A DNA stretch of 64,000 bases from DASUBV01 sp036501025 (GTDB lineage Bacteria > Actinomycetota > Actinomycetes > Streptosporangiales > Streptosporangiaceae): positions 124,001-188,000 of the forward strand of contig DASYBB010000044.1 in NCBI GenBank assembly GCA_036501025.1. The letters are read 5' to 3'. Made by a program: the position numbers and the translations under genes. Positions 43,684-52,224 of the stretch are shown here, piece by piece. Below the pieces are notes generated by a model. The model worked only from the letters and a program-made list of their open reading frames with translations, was not told the origin of the DNA and did not search any database. Positions within the stretch are counted from its first letter, which is position 1. Each line of letters begins with the position of its first letter.

Positions 43684-45843
43684 TCAGTCGGCCCGGGCCG
43701 CGGGGGCGCCGACCGGCTCCCCTGCGGCCGGGCCGAGGCGGTCGGCGGCCCACGCCCGGCGGGCCCACGCGTCGTGCTCGCCGAGCAGGGGCGCCCGCCG
43801 GTACCAGCCGCCCCGGGGAACGCCGGCCTCGGTCCAGGGCACCGCCATCAGGTACGAGCCGTCGATGACCGGGTGGTCCAGCCGGACGAAGTACCCGCGG
43901 GCGGCCAGCTGCGGGTCGGCCGGCAGGGCCTCCGGCCCGGGCGCCGGGTAGGCGGGCACGCCCGCGGCCTGGAGGATCGCGACGGTCCCGACGAGGTCCT
44001 GCCCGGCCCGGGACCGCAGCAGCGCCTCGGCGAACGCGGCGGTGACCGGCTCCGGCCCGGGCTCGCCGTCGGCGGCTGCGGCGGTGCCGGTCGCCGGCCC
44101 GGGCTCGCCGTCCAGGGCGGCCGCGACCGCCGCCGGCCACGCGGCGCCGGCCGGGGCCGTGACGGCCAGGTGACCGCCGCCGGGCAGGTCCACGATCACC
44201 CCGTCGGGCTCCGGGCCGCCGGGCACCGCCCCGATCATGCGGGTGGCCATGACCTCGGCCATGGACAGGTCGATGGCGAAGGCGCCCTGGCCCCCGCCCA
44301 GCCACCACGCGGCGACCAGGCTGGCCGCCCAGGTGGCGCTGGAGTAGTCGGCCATGACCGTGCGGATCGTGATGTCCCGGCCGGCCACGCCGACGATCGC
44401 ATCCTCGAGCCCGGCGGCCGCGTGGACGTTCGGGGCGTAGCCCCGGTAGACGTAGTCCAGGCCCAGCCGGCCGAAGGCCGAGATCGACAGCGCCACCTGG
44501 TTCCGGCCGCGGGCGGGCGGCGCGGGGGCGATCCCGTGCTGCTCGAGCCGCTTGCGGCCGGTGTTCTCGATCACCGCGTCGGCCCAGGCCAGGGCGCCCT
44601 CGCTGTGCGCGCGGGCCACTTCCTCGGTCACGCTGCCCTTGCTGTGGTTGGCACCCTGGAAGTAGGCACCCCGCTCGATCCCGGCGATCCCCCCGGCGAA
44701 CGGGCCGTTCTGCCGGTAGAGATCGAGGCGCCCGGTCGGCTCGACCCGCACTACCTCGGCCCCGAGCGCCCCGAGGATCGCCCCGGTGAGCGGCCCGGCG
44801 AGGACGTTGGACGACTCGATCACGTGCAGGCCGGCCAGCACCGCGGGCCCGGGCGACGGCGGGCGATCGCCGGGCACGCCGGTGATCAGGGCCGGGACGA
44901 CCGGGCCGGGCGCCTCCGGGACCGACGGCGCCCAGTGGCGGGCGCGGAAGACGGTGGATCCCTGGACCTCGGCGGCCGAGTGGACGGCGGTGGCCGAGAC
45001 GCCCCGGGCCTGGAGGTACTCCTCCAGCTCATCCTTGGCCCAGGTGCTGCTCCACTCGGCCACGACCACGTCGATCATCTCGGCGCCGGCCACCCGGTCG
45101 GCCACCTCGGGAAAGATCGTGATCCACTCGGGCACCCCCGCGGCCTCGCAGAACGCGGCGAACTGGTGGTTGTCCACGACGATGATCTGGCACCAGCCGT
45201 CTTTGCACGGGAAGGGGTTCGAGGGGGCCGAGTACCGGCCCGCGCCGACCCCGACGCCGCACTTGTGCAGGACATGGCTCGGCGTCTGCTGGTTCGTGCA
45301 GAAGGCGACCGCTTCCTGCGCGGACAGGTCCAGGTGCACCGGCGTGCCCCGCGTCCGGCTCAGCGAGACCCCGTGCAGCGCGGCCAGCGCCGCCTCGTAG
45401 CCGACGCTCTGCAGGGCCTGCTGCCCGGGGATGGCGAAGACGTGGCCGTCGGCGTCGTACACCGCGGCGAGCAGGCCGCCCGCCGCCGCGCAGACGAGCT
45501 CGGACCCCCGGTAAGAGCGGGCCGGGCCGCTGAGCCCGAACGCCGACGCGGTCACCCAGCAGTTCGCGGCCACCGGGTCATCACCGCACAGGCTCCCCGC
45601 CACCAGGTCGAGGTACTCGTCGTCGGCGCCGCCGGTCACCCGGTCGCAGATCACGATGTCCCAGGTGCCCGCCCAGGACAGCTCCGGCCCGTCCTGGGCC
45701 TGCTCGACGGTCGCGCCCAGGGCGGCCAGGACCCCGGCGGCCACCGTCACGACCGGGCCCGCGCCCACCACCCGCGCCCGCAGCCCTGCGAGGTAATCCA
45801 CCCGCCGGACCGGGCCGGCCGCGGCCGCCGGTCCCGTCACCAC
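43684..45843 (-). CDS. Two-domain CaiB/BaiF CoA-transferase
   Basis: 719 residues, nearly twice the family length. The first half (to about residue 310) has AGPVVTVAAGVLAALGATVE, ASAFGLSGPARSYRGSELV and VHLDLSAQEAVAF; the second (from about 335) has LHVIESSNVLAGPLTGAI, LGALGAEVVRVEPTGRLDLY and AFAIDLSMAEVMATRMIG. The catalytic-Asp position appears lost in the first half (QQALQSVGYEAALAAL) and kept in the second (VMADYSSATWAASLVA), mirroring the Asp-less and Asp-containing pair at 30.3-32.8 kb. GTG 45843 has no clear ribosome site. Site D lies in the divergent gap upstream. Confidence 0.9.
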   Translation of the reverse strand: MVTGPAAAAGPVRRVDYLAGLRARVVGAGPVVTVAAGVLAALGATVEQAQDGPELSWAGTWDIVICDRVTGGADDEYLDLVAGSLCGDDPVAANCWVTASAFGLSGPARSYRGSELVCAAAGGLLAAVYDADGHVFAIPGQQALQSVGYEAALAALHGVSLSRTRGTPVHLDLSAQEAVAFCTNQQTPSHVLHKCGVGVGAGRYSAPSNPFPCKDGWCQIIVVDNHQFAAFCEAAGVPEWITIFPEVADRVAGAEMIDVVVAEWSSTWAKDELEEYLQARGVSATAVHSAAEVQGSTVFRARHWAPSVPEAPGPVVPALITGVPGDRPPSPGPAVLAGLHVIESSNVLAGPLTGAILGALGAEVVRVEPTGRLDLYRQNGPFAGGIAGIERGAYFQGANHSKGSVTEEVARAHSEGALAWADAVIENTGRKRLEQHGIAPAPPARGRNQVALSISAFGRLGLDYVYRGYAPNVHAAAGLEDAIVGVAGRDITIRTVMADYSSATWAASLVAAWWLGGGQGAFAIDLSMAEVMATRMIGAVPGGPEPDGVIVDLPGGGHLAVTAPAGAAWPAAVAAALDGEPGPATGTAAAADGEPGPEPVTAAFAEALLRSRAGQDLVGTVAILQAAGVPAYPAPGPEALPADPQLAARGYFVRLDHPVIDGSYLMAVPWTEAGVPRGGWYRRAPLLGEHDAWARRAWAADRLGPAAGEPVGAPAARAD

Positions 45844-45880
45844 GGCCGGCCCGGATCGACGCTGGCATCATCGCTAGCGC

Positions 45881-45902
45881 TTGACGGTACAGTACTATAA
45901 TG
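45881..45902. promoter_or_regulatory. Candidate operator D in a divergent promoter gap
   Basis: TTGACGGTACAGTACTATAATG lies between the divergent two-domain CoA-transferase gene and the LLM gene at 46011. It contains AGTACTATA shared with sites C and E. TTGACG and TATAAT are only 9 bp apart, so they cannot be one standard sigma-70 promoter. Confidence 0.62.
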
Positions 45903-46010
45903 TGCAGTCACGAATCGGACTGTAAGAGCCGCTAGCGCCTGGTGTCAACACCTCCTCCCGCGGGGTGTCACCCGCCGTGCGGGGCGCGCTCCGGGTAGTG
46001 AGGCGGTGCC

Positions 46011-46904
46011 ATGCTCATTGGGGCGAATCTGGTCGTAAACGAAGCGACGCCCTCGATTGTCGACATCGCGACGCGGGCCGAGGACCGGGGGATGGACTGC
46101 ATCTTCCAGGGCGAGCACAGCCACATCCCGGTCGAGACGGAGTACCCGCGGACGGCCGGCACCGACGGGAAGATGCCGGAGTTCTACCGCCGGTTCCCCG
46201 ATGTCTTCGTGACGCTGGCCGCCGCGGCGGCCGTCACCACGCGGATCCGGCTCGGCACCGGGATCGCGCTGGTCGCCGAGCATAACTCGTTCCACCTGGC
46301 CAAGGCCACGGCCACCCTGGACCGCCTGTCGAACGGCCGGCTGGATTTCGGCGTCGGATATGGGTGGAATCGTCCGGAGATGGCGAACAACGGCGTGCCG
46401 TGGGAGGAGCGGCGCCAGGTGTTCGGCGAGAAGCTCGAGGTGCTGAAGCGCCTGTGGACGGAGGACGCTGTCGCCCACGACGGCGCCTACGGCCCGTTCA
46501 CCGAGTCCTGGGTCTGGCCCAAGCCCGCCCAGTCGCCGCACCCGCCGATCCTGCTCGGGGCGGCCGGCTTCCGCTGGCAGCTGGAGGACGTCGTCCGCCT
46601 GTGCGACGGCTGGTACCCGATGGACGGGCCGAGCCTGCCGGGCCGACTGCTGACCCTCCGGAAGCTCGCGGCCGAGGCGGGCCGGCCGGCGCCGATGCTG
46701 AGCATTAACATCATGGCCGGCCAGATGCCCGGCGTGCCCTGGTACTGGGAGGACGCCAATGCCATGCGCGACCTTGAGGAAAAGGCTGCGGCTTACCAGG
46801 AACTTGGTGCCGAGCGCATTATCGTGGGCATCCCCATGGACAACCTCGACAACACCACCCGGGGCCTCGACGCCCTGGCCACGCTCATCGACCGCGTCGC
46901 CTGA
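46011..46904 (+). CDS. LLM class oxidoreductase, possibly F420-dependent
   Basis: 297 residues, the short LLM form. IVDIATRAEDRGMDCIFQGE, TRIRLGTGIALVAEHNSFHL and RLSNGRLDFGVGYGWNRPEM are classic for the F420-dependent subgroup (TIGR03619-like), in contrast to the longer LLM enzymes of this island. ATG 46011 follows GAGGCGGTGCC. It is divergent from the two-domain CoA-transferase gene and shares the gap with site D. It ends 33 bp before the convergent ligase gene, so it is a single-gene unit. Cofactor preference is inferred from length and motif similarity only. Confidence 0.88.
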   Translation: MLIGANLVVNEATPSIVDIATRAEDRGMDCIFQGEHSHIPVETEYPRTAGTDGKMPEFYRRFPDVFVTLAAAAAVTTRIRLGTGIALVAEHNSFHLAKATATLDRLSNGRLDFGVGYGWNRPEMANNGVPWEERRQVFGEKLEVLKRLWTEDAVAHDGAYGPFTESWVWPKPAQSPHPPILLGAAGFRWQLEDVVRLCDGWYPMDGPSLPGRLLTLRKLAAEAGRPAPMLSINIMAGQMPGVPWYWEDANAMRDLEEKAAAYQELGAERIIVGIPMDNLDNTTRGLDALATLIDRVA

Positions 46905-46937
46905 CCGGCGGTGCCGCGGCCGGCGGCGGATAAGCGA

Positions 46938-48440
46938 TCAGTCCGCCGCCGGACCCGATTCGAGTGCGGCAGCCAGCAGCCGCCTGATGACCTTCCCGCT
47001 GTCGGTGTAGGGCAGCTGGGCGTACTCAATAATGCGGTCCGGAGTCTTCGAGGTGCGCAGCCGGCCTCGGACAAATGACCGGAGCTCGTCCTCGACGATA
47101 AGCGCTCCGTCGCGCGGCACGACGAAAGCAGCAATAGTCTGGCCCCATTCCTCATCCGGCACGCCGACGACCGCAACGTCGCCGACGGCCGGATGCTGCA
47201 TGAGGACCTCCTCGATCTCGGCGGGGGCGATATTCTCGCCGCCGCGGATGATCGTGTCGTCGACGCGCCCCTCGATGAACAGGAACTGCTCGCTGTCGAA
47301 GCGGGCCCGGTCCCGGGTCGGGAACCAGCCGTCCTCATCGAGCGGCGAGTCCATGGCCAGGTACTCGCCGGACACCTGCGGGCCGCGCAGCCACAGCTCG
47401 CCCGCCTCCCCCGGCGGCACCGGGGCGCCGTCGGCCGAGCGGACCTGCGCCTCGACGCCGGGCACGAGGCGGCCGGCCGACGCCAGGCGGGCCCGGCCGG
47501 CCTCGTCGTCGCTCTGCACCGCCGCGCGGTGATCCTGCGGGCCCAGGATCGCGATGGTCGAGCTGGTCTCGGTCAGGCCGTAGGCGTTGACGAAGTCCGT
47601 GCCGGGAAACAGCCTCAGGGCCGAGACGATGGTGCTGGCGGCGATCCGGGAGCCGCCGTACGACAAGCTGCGCAGGGTCGGGACATCGGCCGGCTTCCCG
47701 TCGAGCGCGTCGACGATCCGCGCCAGCATCGTGGGCACGACCATGGCGTGCGTGACCCGCTCCGAGCGGACCGTCTCCAGCCAGGCCGCGGGCGTGAACG
47801 TATCGAGGTAGACGATGCGGCGGCCGGCGTAGATGTTGGTCAGCAGGTTGGCGATGCCGGCCACGTGGTAGGGCGGCACGCTGACGGCCACGGCATCCGC
47901 GGGGTCGGCCGATCCCAGCTCGACCGAGCCCAGGACGTACGAGACCAGGTGGCGATGGCGGAGGACGGCCGTCTTGGGCTTCGAGGTCGTGCCGCTGGTG
48001 CTCAGCAGCACGGCGATCTGGTCCGGATCGGACGCCCACGCCTCGCCCGGCGTGCCCGCGCCGGTCACCTCCAGCCACTGGCCGGTGGTCATCACGTCGT
48101 GGCCAGACGCGGAGGCGACCGGTGCCGAATCCTGATCGGCGACGACCAGGACGCGCCCGTCCCGGCCGAGCACGCTCAGGACCTGATCGGCGGCCAGCCG
48201 GTAGTTCACCGGGGACACCGGGATCCCGGCCCACGCGGCGGCGAAGGCCGCGACGGCAAAAGCGGCGGAATTCGCGCCCAGGAAGGCGAGGCTCTCATAG
48301 CCCCGCTCCTGCAGGTAAAGCGCGCCGGCGCCGGCCCGGTCGTGCACATCCCGGTAGGTCAGGGAATTGCCGGCGGTCCCGATGGCCGTCCGGTCGCCGT
48401 CATTGGACGCAGCCATCTCAAGCAACAGCATCAGGTTCAT
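46938..48440 (-). CDS. AMP-dependent acyl-CoA synthetase/ligase
   Basis: 500 residues. AVLLSTSGTTSKPKTAVLRH is the P-loop, NAYGLTETSSTIAIL the adenine-binding motif, EGRVDDTIIRGGENIAPAEI the hinge and DSGKVIRRLL near the end supplies the catalytic Lys. It makes the CoA thioester of a carboxylic acid via acyl-AMP. Its start follows GGAGCC upstream of ATG 48440, and the small gene at 48482-48790 lies just upstream in the same transcript. Together they are transcribed from the divergent site E region. Confidence 0.93.
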   Translation of the reverse strand: MNLMLLLEMAASNDGDRTAIGTAGNSLTYRDVHDRAGAGALYLQERGYESLAFLGANSAAFAVAAFAAAWAGIPVSPVNYRLAADQVLSVLGRDGRVLVVADQDSAPVASASGHDVMTTGQWLEVTGAGTPGEAWASDPDQIAVLLSTSGTTSKPKTAVLRHRHLVSYVLGSVELGSADPADAVAVSVPPYHVAGIANLLTNIYAGRRIVYLDTFTPAAWLETVRSERVTHAMVVPTMLARIVDALDGKPADVPTLRSLSYGGSRIAASTIVSALRLFPGTDFVNAYGLTETSSTIAILGPQDHRAAVQSDDEAGRARLASAGRLVPGVEAQVRSADGAPVPPGEAGELWLRGPQVSGEYLAMDSPLDEDGWFPTRDRARFDSEQFLFIEGRVDDTIIRGGENIAPAEIEEVLMQHPAVGDVAVVGVPDEEWGQTIAAFVVPRDGALIVEDELRSFVRGRLRTSKTPDRIIEYAQLPYTDSGKVIRRLLAAALESGPAAD

Positions 48441-48481
48441 GGGACGACTGGCTCCTGTTTACTCCGAAGGACGACGGCCCG

Positions 48482-48790
48482 CTAGTCAGATGACGGAAGC
48501 GGCTTGGGCTCCTTCAGGACGAGAGGATCGCCGTTCACGGTGAGCTCGCCAGCGCCCGCGCGCGTGCACAGGAATTCGAGGCCGAGTTCTTCGTGCGCAT
48601 ATCTCTTGCCGAGCACCGGACCGTCGCTGCCGTCAGCGGAGGGCGATTCCCCATTGGCCGTCGTGCCCGTTAGGGTGACCATCGCGGTCCCGCCGCAGCA
48701 GACCTCGACGTCGTCTTTCTGCGCACGGATGACAATGACACGGGCGGGGCTGACGACGCTTTCCAGCTGCAGGCCGGCGCGCAACTGCAC
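48482..48790 (-). CDS. Small conserved protein linked to CoA-ligase genes, function unknown
   Basis: 102 residues from GTG 48790, behind GAGAGGGGAACTC; an ATG at 48856 would start inside site E and is unlikely. The protein has a Cys pair (VEVCCGGTAMVTLTG) and a second part with LGKRYAHEELGLEFLCTRAG, AGELTVNGDPLVLKEPKPLP. I remember similar proteins beside CoA-ligase genes of actinobacteria but know no function; the two CC/C positions might bind a metal. It lies between site E and the ligase gene with a 41-bp gap, so it probably works with ligase or dehydrogenase pair 2. Confidence 0.75.
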   Translation of the reverse strand: MQLRAGLQLESVVSPARVIVIRAQKDDVEVCCGGTAMVTLTGTTANGESPSADGSDGPVLGKRYAHEELGLEFLCTRAGAGELTVNGDPLVLKEPKPLPSSD

Positions 48791-48854
48791 GAGTTCCCCT
48801 CTCCGGGCGGCGGCGAGTCTCGGCCGGGCCGCTCTAGCTAAGCCAACTATCGGC

Positions 48855-48872
48855 AAGTACTATACCATATGG
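48855..48872. promoter_or_regulatory. Candidate operator E overlapping a start codon
   Basis: AAGTACTATACCATATGG, with AGTACTATA as in sites C and D, lies between the divergent small gene and the dehydrogenase gene. The ATG at 48869-48871 is inside the site, so the transcript may be nearly leaderless and binding would block initiation directly. Confidence 0.6.
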
Positions 48873-50044
48873 CAGTAGTCAGACCGAGTCGTGCGAGGTG
48901 CGCCATCCTGGACCTGCCCCTATCCGAAGACCTGGACCTCCTGCGCGGGGCCGCGGCCCGCTTCGCCGGGGCGGAGTGGCCGATCGGCCGGCTGCGGGCC
49001 GCCGCCGACGGCGGGCCGGCCGCGGGCAGCGCCTACCTGAAGCGGGCCGCCGAGCTGGGCTGGTTCGCCGCCCTCGCGCCCGAGGAGCACGGCGGCGGGA
49101 CCATCTCCGGGACCGGCCTGCGGGACGCGGCGGTCATCGCGCTCGAGCGCGGCCGGGCCCTCCAGCCGGGGCCGTTCGTCCCGATGAACGTCGTGGCCGC
49201 CGCCCTGGCCCGCGACGGCACGCCGGAGCAGCGGGCCGAGGTCCTGCCCGGCCTCACCGCCGGGACCATCGTCGCCACCTGGGCGGCCGCCGGGCCGGGC
49301 GGCGGCTGGGAGACGGGGACGGCGATCAGGTGGGCGCCCGCGCCCCGCGGGTATGCGCTGGCCGGCACGGCTGCCCTCGTGCAGGATGCCAGCTCGGCCG
49401 ACCTCTTCCTGGTCACGGCGGGGTCAGACGACGGGATCAGCCAGTTCCTGGTGCCGGCCGGGACTCCGGGCCTGCAGGTCCGGCCGGTGGCCACCATCGA
49501 CCTGTCCCGGTCTTTCGGCGAGGTGCGGCTCACCGGCGTGCAGGTCGGCGCGGGAGCCCTCGTCGGGACGCCGGGTGGCGCGCGGGCCGCCGTCGAGCAC
49601 CAGCTGCAGGTGGCCTGCGTGCTGACCGTCGCCGAGACGGTGGGGACGATGGCGCAGGACTTCGAGCTGGCCCTGCAGTACTCCAGGGACCGGATCGCCT
49701 TCGGCCGCCCGATCGGCTCGTTCCAGGCGGTCAAGCACCTGCTGGCCGACACGAGCCTGCTCCTTGAGGCCAGCCGGACGGTGGCCGACGCCGCGGCCGG
49801 CGCGGCGGGCGGCGACGGCGACGGCGCCGAGCTGGCCAGCACGGCCAAGGCCTACGTCGGCGAGAGCGCCGTCCAGCTCGGCCAGAACTGCTTCCAGGTG
49901 TTCGCCGGCATCGGCTTCACCTGGGAGCACGATCAGCACCTGTACCTGCGCCGGCTCACCATGGACGCCGCCCTGTTCGGCGATCCGGCCTGGCACCGCC
50001 GGCGGCTGGCGCGCAGCTACGGACTCCCGGAGGCACGACCGTGA
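48869..50044 (+). CDS. Acyl-CoA dehydrogenase, small-subunit type (pair 2)
   Basis: 391 residues. LSEDLDLLRGAAARFAGAEW, AAELGWFAALAPEEHGGGTI, DRIAFGRPIGSFQAVKHLLA and GIGFTWEHDQHLYLRRLTMD are typical of the small subunits of heteromeric dehydrogenases. ATG 48869 is the only in-frame start near the domain and lies within site E. Its stop overlaps GTG 50041 of the next dehydrogenase gene by 4 nt. Together they are the second alpha2-beta2-like pair of the island, which would oxidise a different chain length or position from pair 1. Confidence 0.9.
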   Translation: MAVVRPSRARCAILDLPLSEDLDLLRGAAARFAGAEWPIGRLRAAADGGPAAGSAYLKRAAELGWFAALAPEEHGGGTISGTGLRDAAVIALERGRALQPGPFVPMNVVAAALARDGTPEQRAEVLPGLTAGTIVATWAAAGPGGGWETGTAIRWAPAPRGYALAGTAALVQDASSADLFLVTAGSDDGISQFLVPAGTPGLQVRPVATIDLSRSFGEVRLTGVQVGAGALVGTPGGARAAVEHQLQVACVLTVAETVGTMAQDFELALQYSRDRIAFGRPIGSFQAVKHLLADTSLLLEASRTVADAAAGAAGGDGDGAELASTAKAYVGESAVQLGQNCFQVFAGIGFTWEHDQHLYLRRLTMDAALFGDPAWHRRRLARSYGLPEARP

Positions 50045-51327
50045 CGACGATCCAGGCGGCGGGACCGGCCCCCGACCCGGCGGAGTACCGCGAGCAGGCC
50101 CGGGCCTGGCTGGCCGGCCACCTGGATCGACGGCGGCCCGACGACCCGGCCGGCGCTGACCCGGCCCACTGGACGCCGGAGCGCGACCGCCGGGAGCGGG
50201 CCATCCAGCGGGCCCTGTTCGAGGGGGGCTACGCCGGCATCGCCTGGCCCCGGGAGTACGGCGGGCAGGGCCTCACGGAAGCCCACCAGCGGGCCTTCGA
50301 CGACGCGGCGCAGGACTTCCGGGTCGCCGAGTTCGGCATCCTCGGGCGGACCACGTGGGGAATCTGCGTCCCGACCATGCTGGCCCACGCGTCGCCCGCC
50401 TTCCTGGCCCGGCACATCCCCCGGGTCCTGGCCGGCGAGGAGCTCTGGGTCCAGTACTTCTCCGAGCCGGAAGCCGGATCGGACCTGGCCGGCGTGCGCA
50501 CCCGGGCGACGCGCGACGGCGACCGGTGGATCCTGCGCGGCTCGAAGGTCTGGTCGAGCGGGGCCTACTACGCCGATTACGGCCTGTGCCTGGCCCGCTC
50601 GAACTGGGACGTTCCCAAGCACCGGGGCCTGACCTGGTTTGCCGTGCGCGTGGACCAGCCGGCCATCACGACGCAGCCGCTCCGCCAGATCAACGGCCGG
50701 GCCGAGTTCTGCCAGGAGTTCCTCGACGACGTCGAGCTGACCGAGGACGACGTGATCGGCGGCGTGGACCAGGGATGGACCGTCGCCCGCACGATGCTGG
50801 TGATGGAGCGGCAGGTCGGCGCGCGGACCAAGCTGCGGCCCGTCACCGGGGAACGGCGGCCGGCCGCCGACCTCGCGGCCCTGGCCCGCCGGGCGGGCCG
50901 GGAGGCCGACCCGCACGTCCAGGACCTGGTCGCCCGGGCGCACATCCTCGACGTCGTGCAGGCCGAGCTGGGCACGCGCGTGGCGGAACTGGCCGCCGCG
51001 GGCGCCCGCGACCCGGCCAGCCTGGCCTGCTACCCCAAGCTGGCCGCCGGGACCTATACCCCGATGCGGGCCATGATGGGCATCGAGATCGGCGGCGGCG
51101 CCGGTCTTACCTGGGCCGGCGGGGAGGAGCAGCCGCGCGCGGTGGCCGACTATCTCGGCGCGCGCGGGCAGAGCATCGCGGGCGGCACCAACGAGATGAT
51201 GCGCAACGTGATCGGCGAGCGGATTCTCGGCCTCCCCCGGGAGCCGGCCTACGACACGGGCCGGCCTTTCTCCGAGGTAGTGCGGCAAGCCGCGGAATGG
51301 GGCCGGCCCGGTTCTCCGAAGTCATGA
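50041..51327 (+). CDS. Acyl-CoA dehydrogenase, large-subunit type (pair 2)
   Basis: 428 residues from GTG 50041. WPREYGGQGLTEAHQRAF, VQYFSEPEAGSDLAGVRTRA, WILRGSKVWSSGAYYADYGL and SIAGGTNEMMRNVIGERILG show the complete fold. A Cys replaces the usual hydrophobic residue in QINGRAEFCQEFLDDVEL. It is the partner of the overlapping smaller gene. The gene ends 50 bp before the convergent MarR gene, closing the transcript that starts at site E. Confidence 0.92.
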   Translation: MTTIQAAGPAPDPAEYREQARAWLAGHLDRRRPDDPAGADPAHWTPERDRRERAIQRALFEGGYAGIAWPREYGGQGLTEAHQRAFDDAAQDFRVAEFGILGRTTWGICVPTMLAHASPAFLARHIPRVLAGEELWVQYFSEPEAGSDLAGVRTRATRDGDRWILRGSKVWSSGAYYADYGLCLARSNWDVPKHRGLTWFAVRVDQPAITTQPLRQINGRAEFCQEFLDDVELTEDDVIGGVDQGWTVARTMLVMERQVGARTKLRPVTGERRPAADLAALARRAGREADPHVQDLVARAHILDVVQAELGTRVAELAAAGARDPASLACYPKLAAGTYTPMRAMMGIEIGGGAGLTWAGGEEQPRAVADYLGARGQSIAGGTNEMMRNVIGERILGLPREPAYDTGRPFSEVVRQAAEWGRPGSPKS

Positions 51328-51377
51328 TCGCGATACGCGATGCCCGGCGTGATTGCCCGCCTGAAGGACGGCCCGGG

Positions 51378-51839
51378 CTACGGCTCGCTGGCGATCTCCT
51401 CCGCGTTGCCCTGGATCGACAGCAGCAGCTTGATCATGCGCTCCCGCTGGGCATCGGTGAGTCCGTGGGTCAGGTCGGCGGCCGTCTTGAAGTAGATATC
51501 GAACGCCTCGATGGACAGTGCCTTCCCCTCCCTCGTGGTCGACACGATCCAGACCCGCCGGTCATCGGGATCGGTATCGCGCTGCACGAGGCCGCGCGCC
51601 TCCAGGCGATCGACGAACTGCCCCGCCGCGGCGCGGCCAATGTACAGAAGCTCGGCGAGTTCACGCTGGGTAAGCGGCCCGAATCTCCGTATCGTGGCCA
51701 GCAGCGCGCCCTCGGTCATGTTGAGGTCGAGGCGCTTGAAACGGGCGTCATATGCGCTACGGACGGCCCGTCCGGCCGTCATTATGACCCGCTCTGCGTA
51801 AGGCGTCGGATCGCGTTGCGGCACAGGTTGCGCAGTCAT
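51378..51839 (-). CDS. MarR family transcriptional regulator
   Basis: 153 residues. The winged helix-turn-helix is plain: LNMTEGALLATIRRFGPLTQ, RELAELLYIGRAAAGQFVDR and the wing DPDDRRVWIVSTTREGKALS. MarR proteins bind DNA as dimers and are often released by aromatic acids or their CoA esters. It is located at the end of the island and its own promoter gap contains an inverted repeat (51909-51931). It is a good candidate regulator of the five AT-rich sites A-E, but no sequence feature proves the link. The TetR gene on the other side is the alternative. Confidence 0.92.
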   Translation of the reverse strand: MTAQPVPQRDPTPYAERVIMTAGRAVRSAYDARFKRLDLNMTEGALLATIRRFGPLTQRELAELLYIGRAAAGQFVDRLEARGLVQRDTDPDDRRVWIVSTTREGKALSIEAFDIYFKTAADLTHGLTDAQRERMIKLLLSIQGNAEEIASEP

Positions 51840-51908
51840 GCCGAACCTCGGTGACCTGCGGCGCAGCGTGAAGCGTGACCGGCAGCCGGGAGCGGCCGGG
51901 TTCTCAAA

Positions 51909-51931
51909 TAGGAAAGCACTTAACTATCCTA
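51909..51931. promoter_or_regulatory. Candidate MarR operator, interrupted palindrome
   Basis: TAGGAnAGnnnnnnnCTnTCCTA, read directly as TAGGA with AG, then CT with TCCTA. It lies about 70 bp upstream of the marR start. Its AGCACT and AACTAT parts resemble half-sites in operators B and C, which hints at a common binder. Confidence 0.55.
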
Positions 51932-52224
51932 GCGACCGCGCGCCGTGTTGACGGCGCCTCGCGGCCATAGCCGTCCGGCCCCCGCCCGCCGGCTGCGGCG
52001 CGCGGCCGGGCCGCGGATCCCGGCCGGCACCGGACCGCTGCCGGGTACCGGAGCGCTGTGCTCTCCCGGAGCAGCCGTCCCGGGCGTCACACGCGTGCCC
52101 CGGCGGGTCGGCACGGAGTTCGAACATCCGCCGGTAAGCAGGGGCGGCCGGACCGGCCGAAGCGGCGCCGGCGGAACGTGCTCCGGTGCGGGGATCTTGA
52201 CGCTCAAAGGTTGCCACCTTAATG

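Noticed and set aside
45881..45902. TTGACG and TATAAT as a sigma-70 promoter
   Set aside because: Spacing is only 9 bp instead of 16-18; the shared words are better explained as part of the repeated operator.
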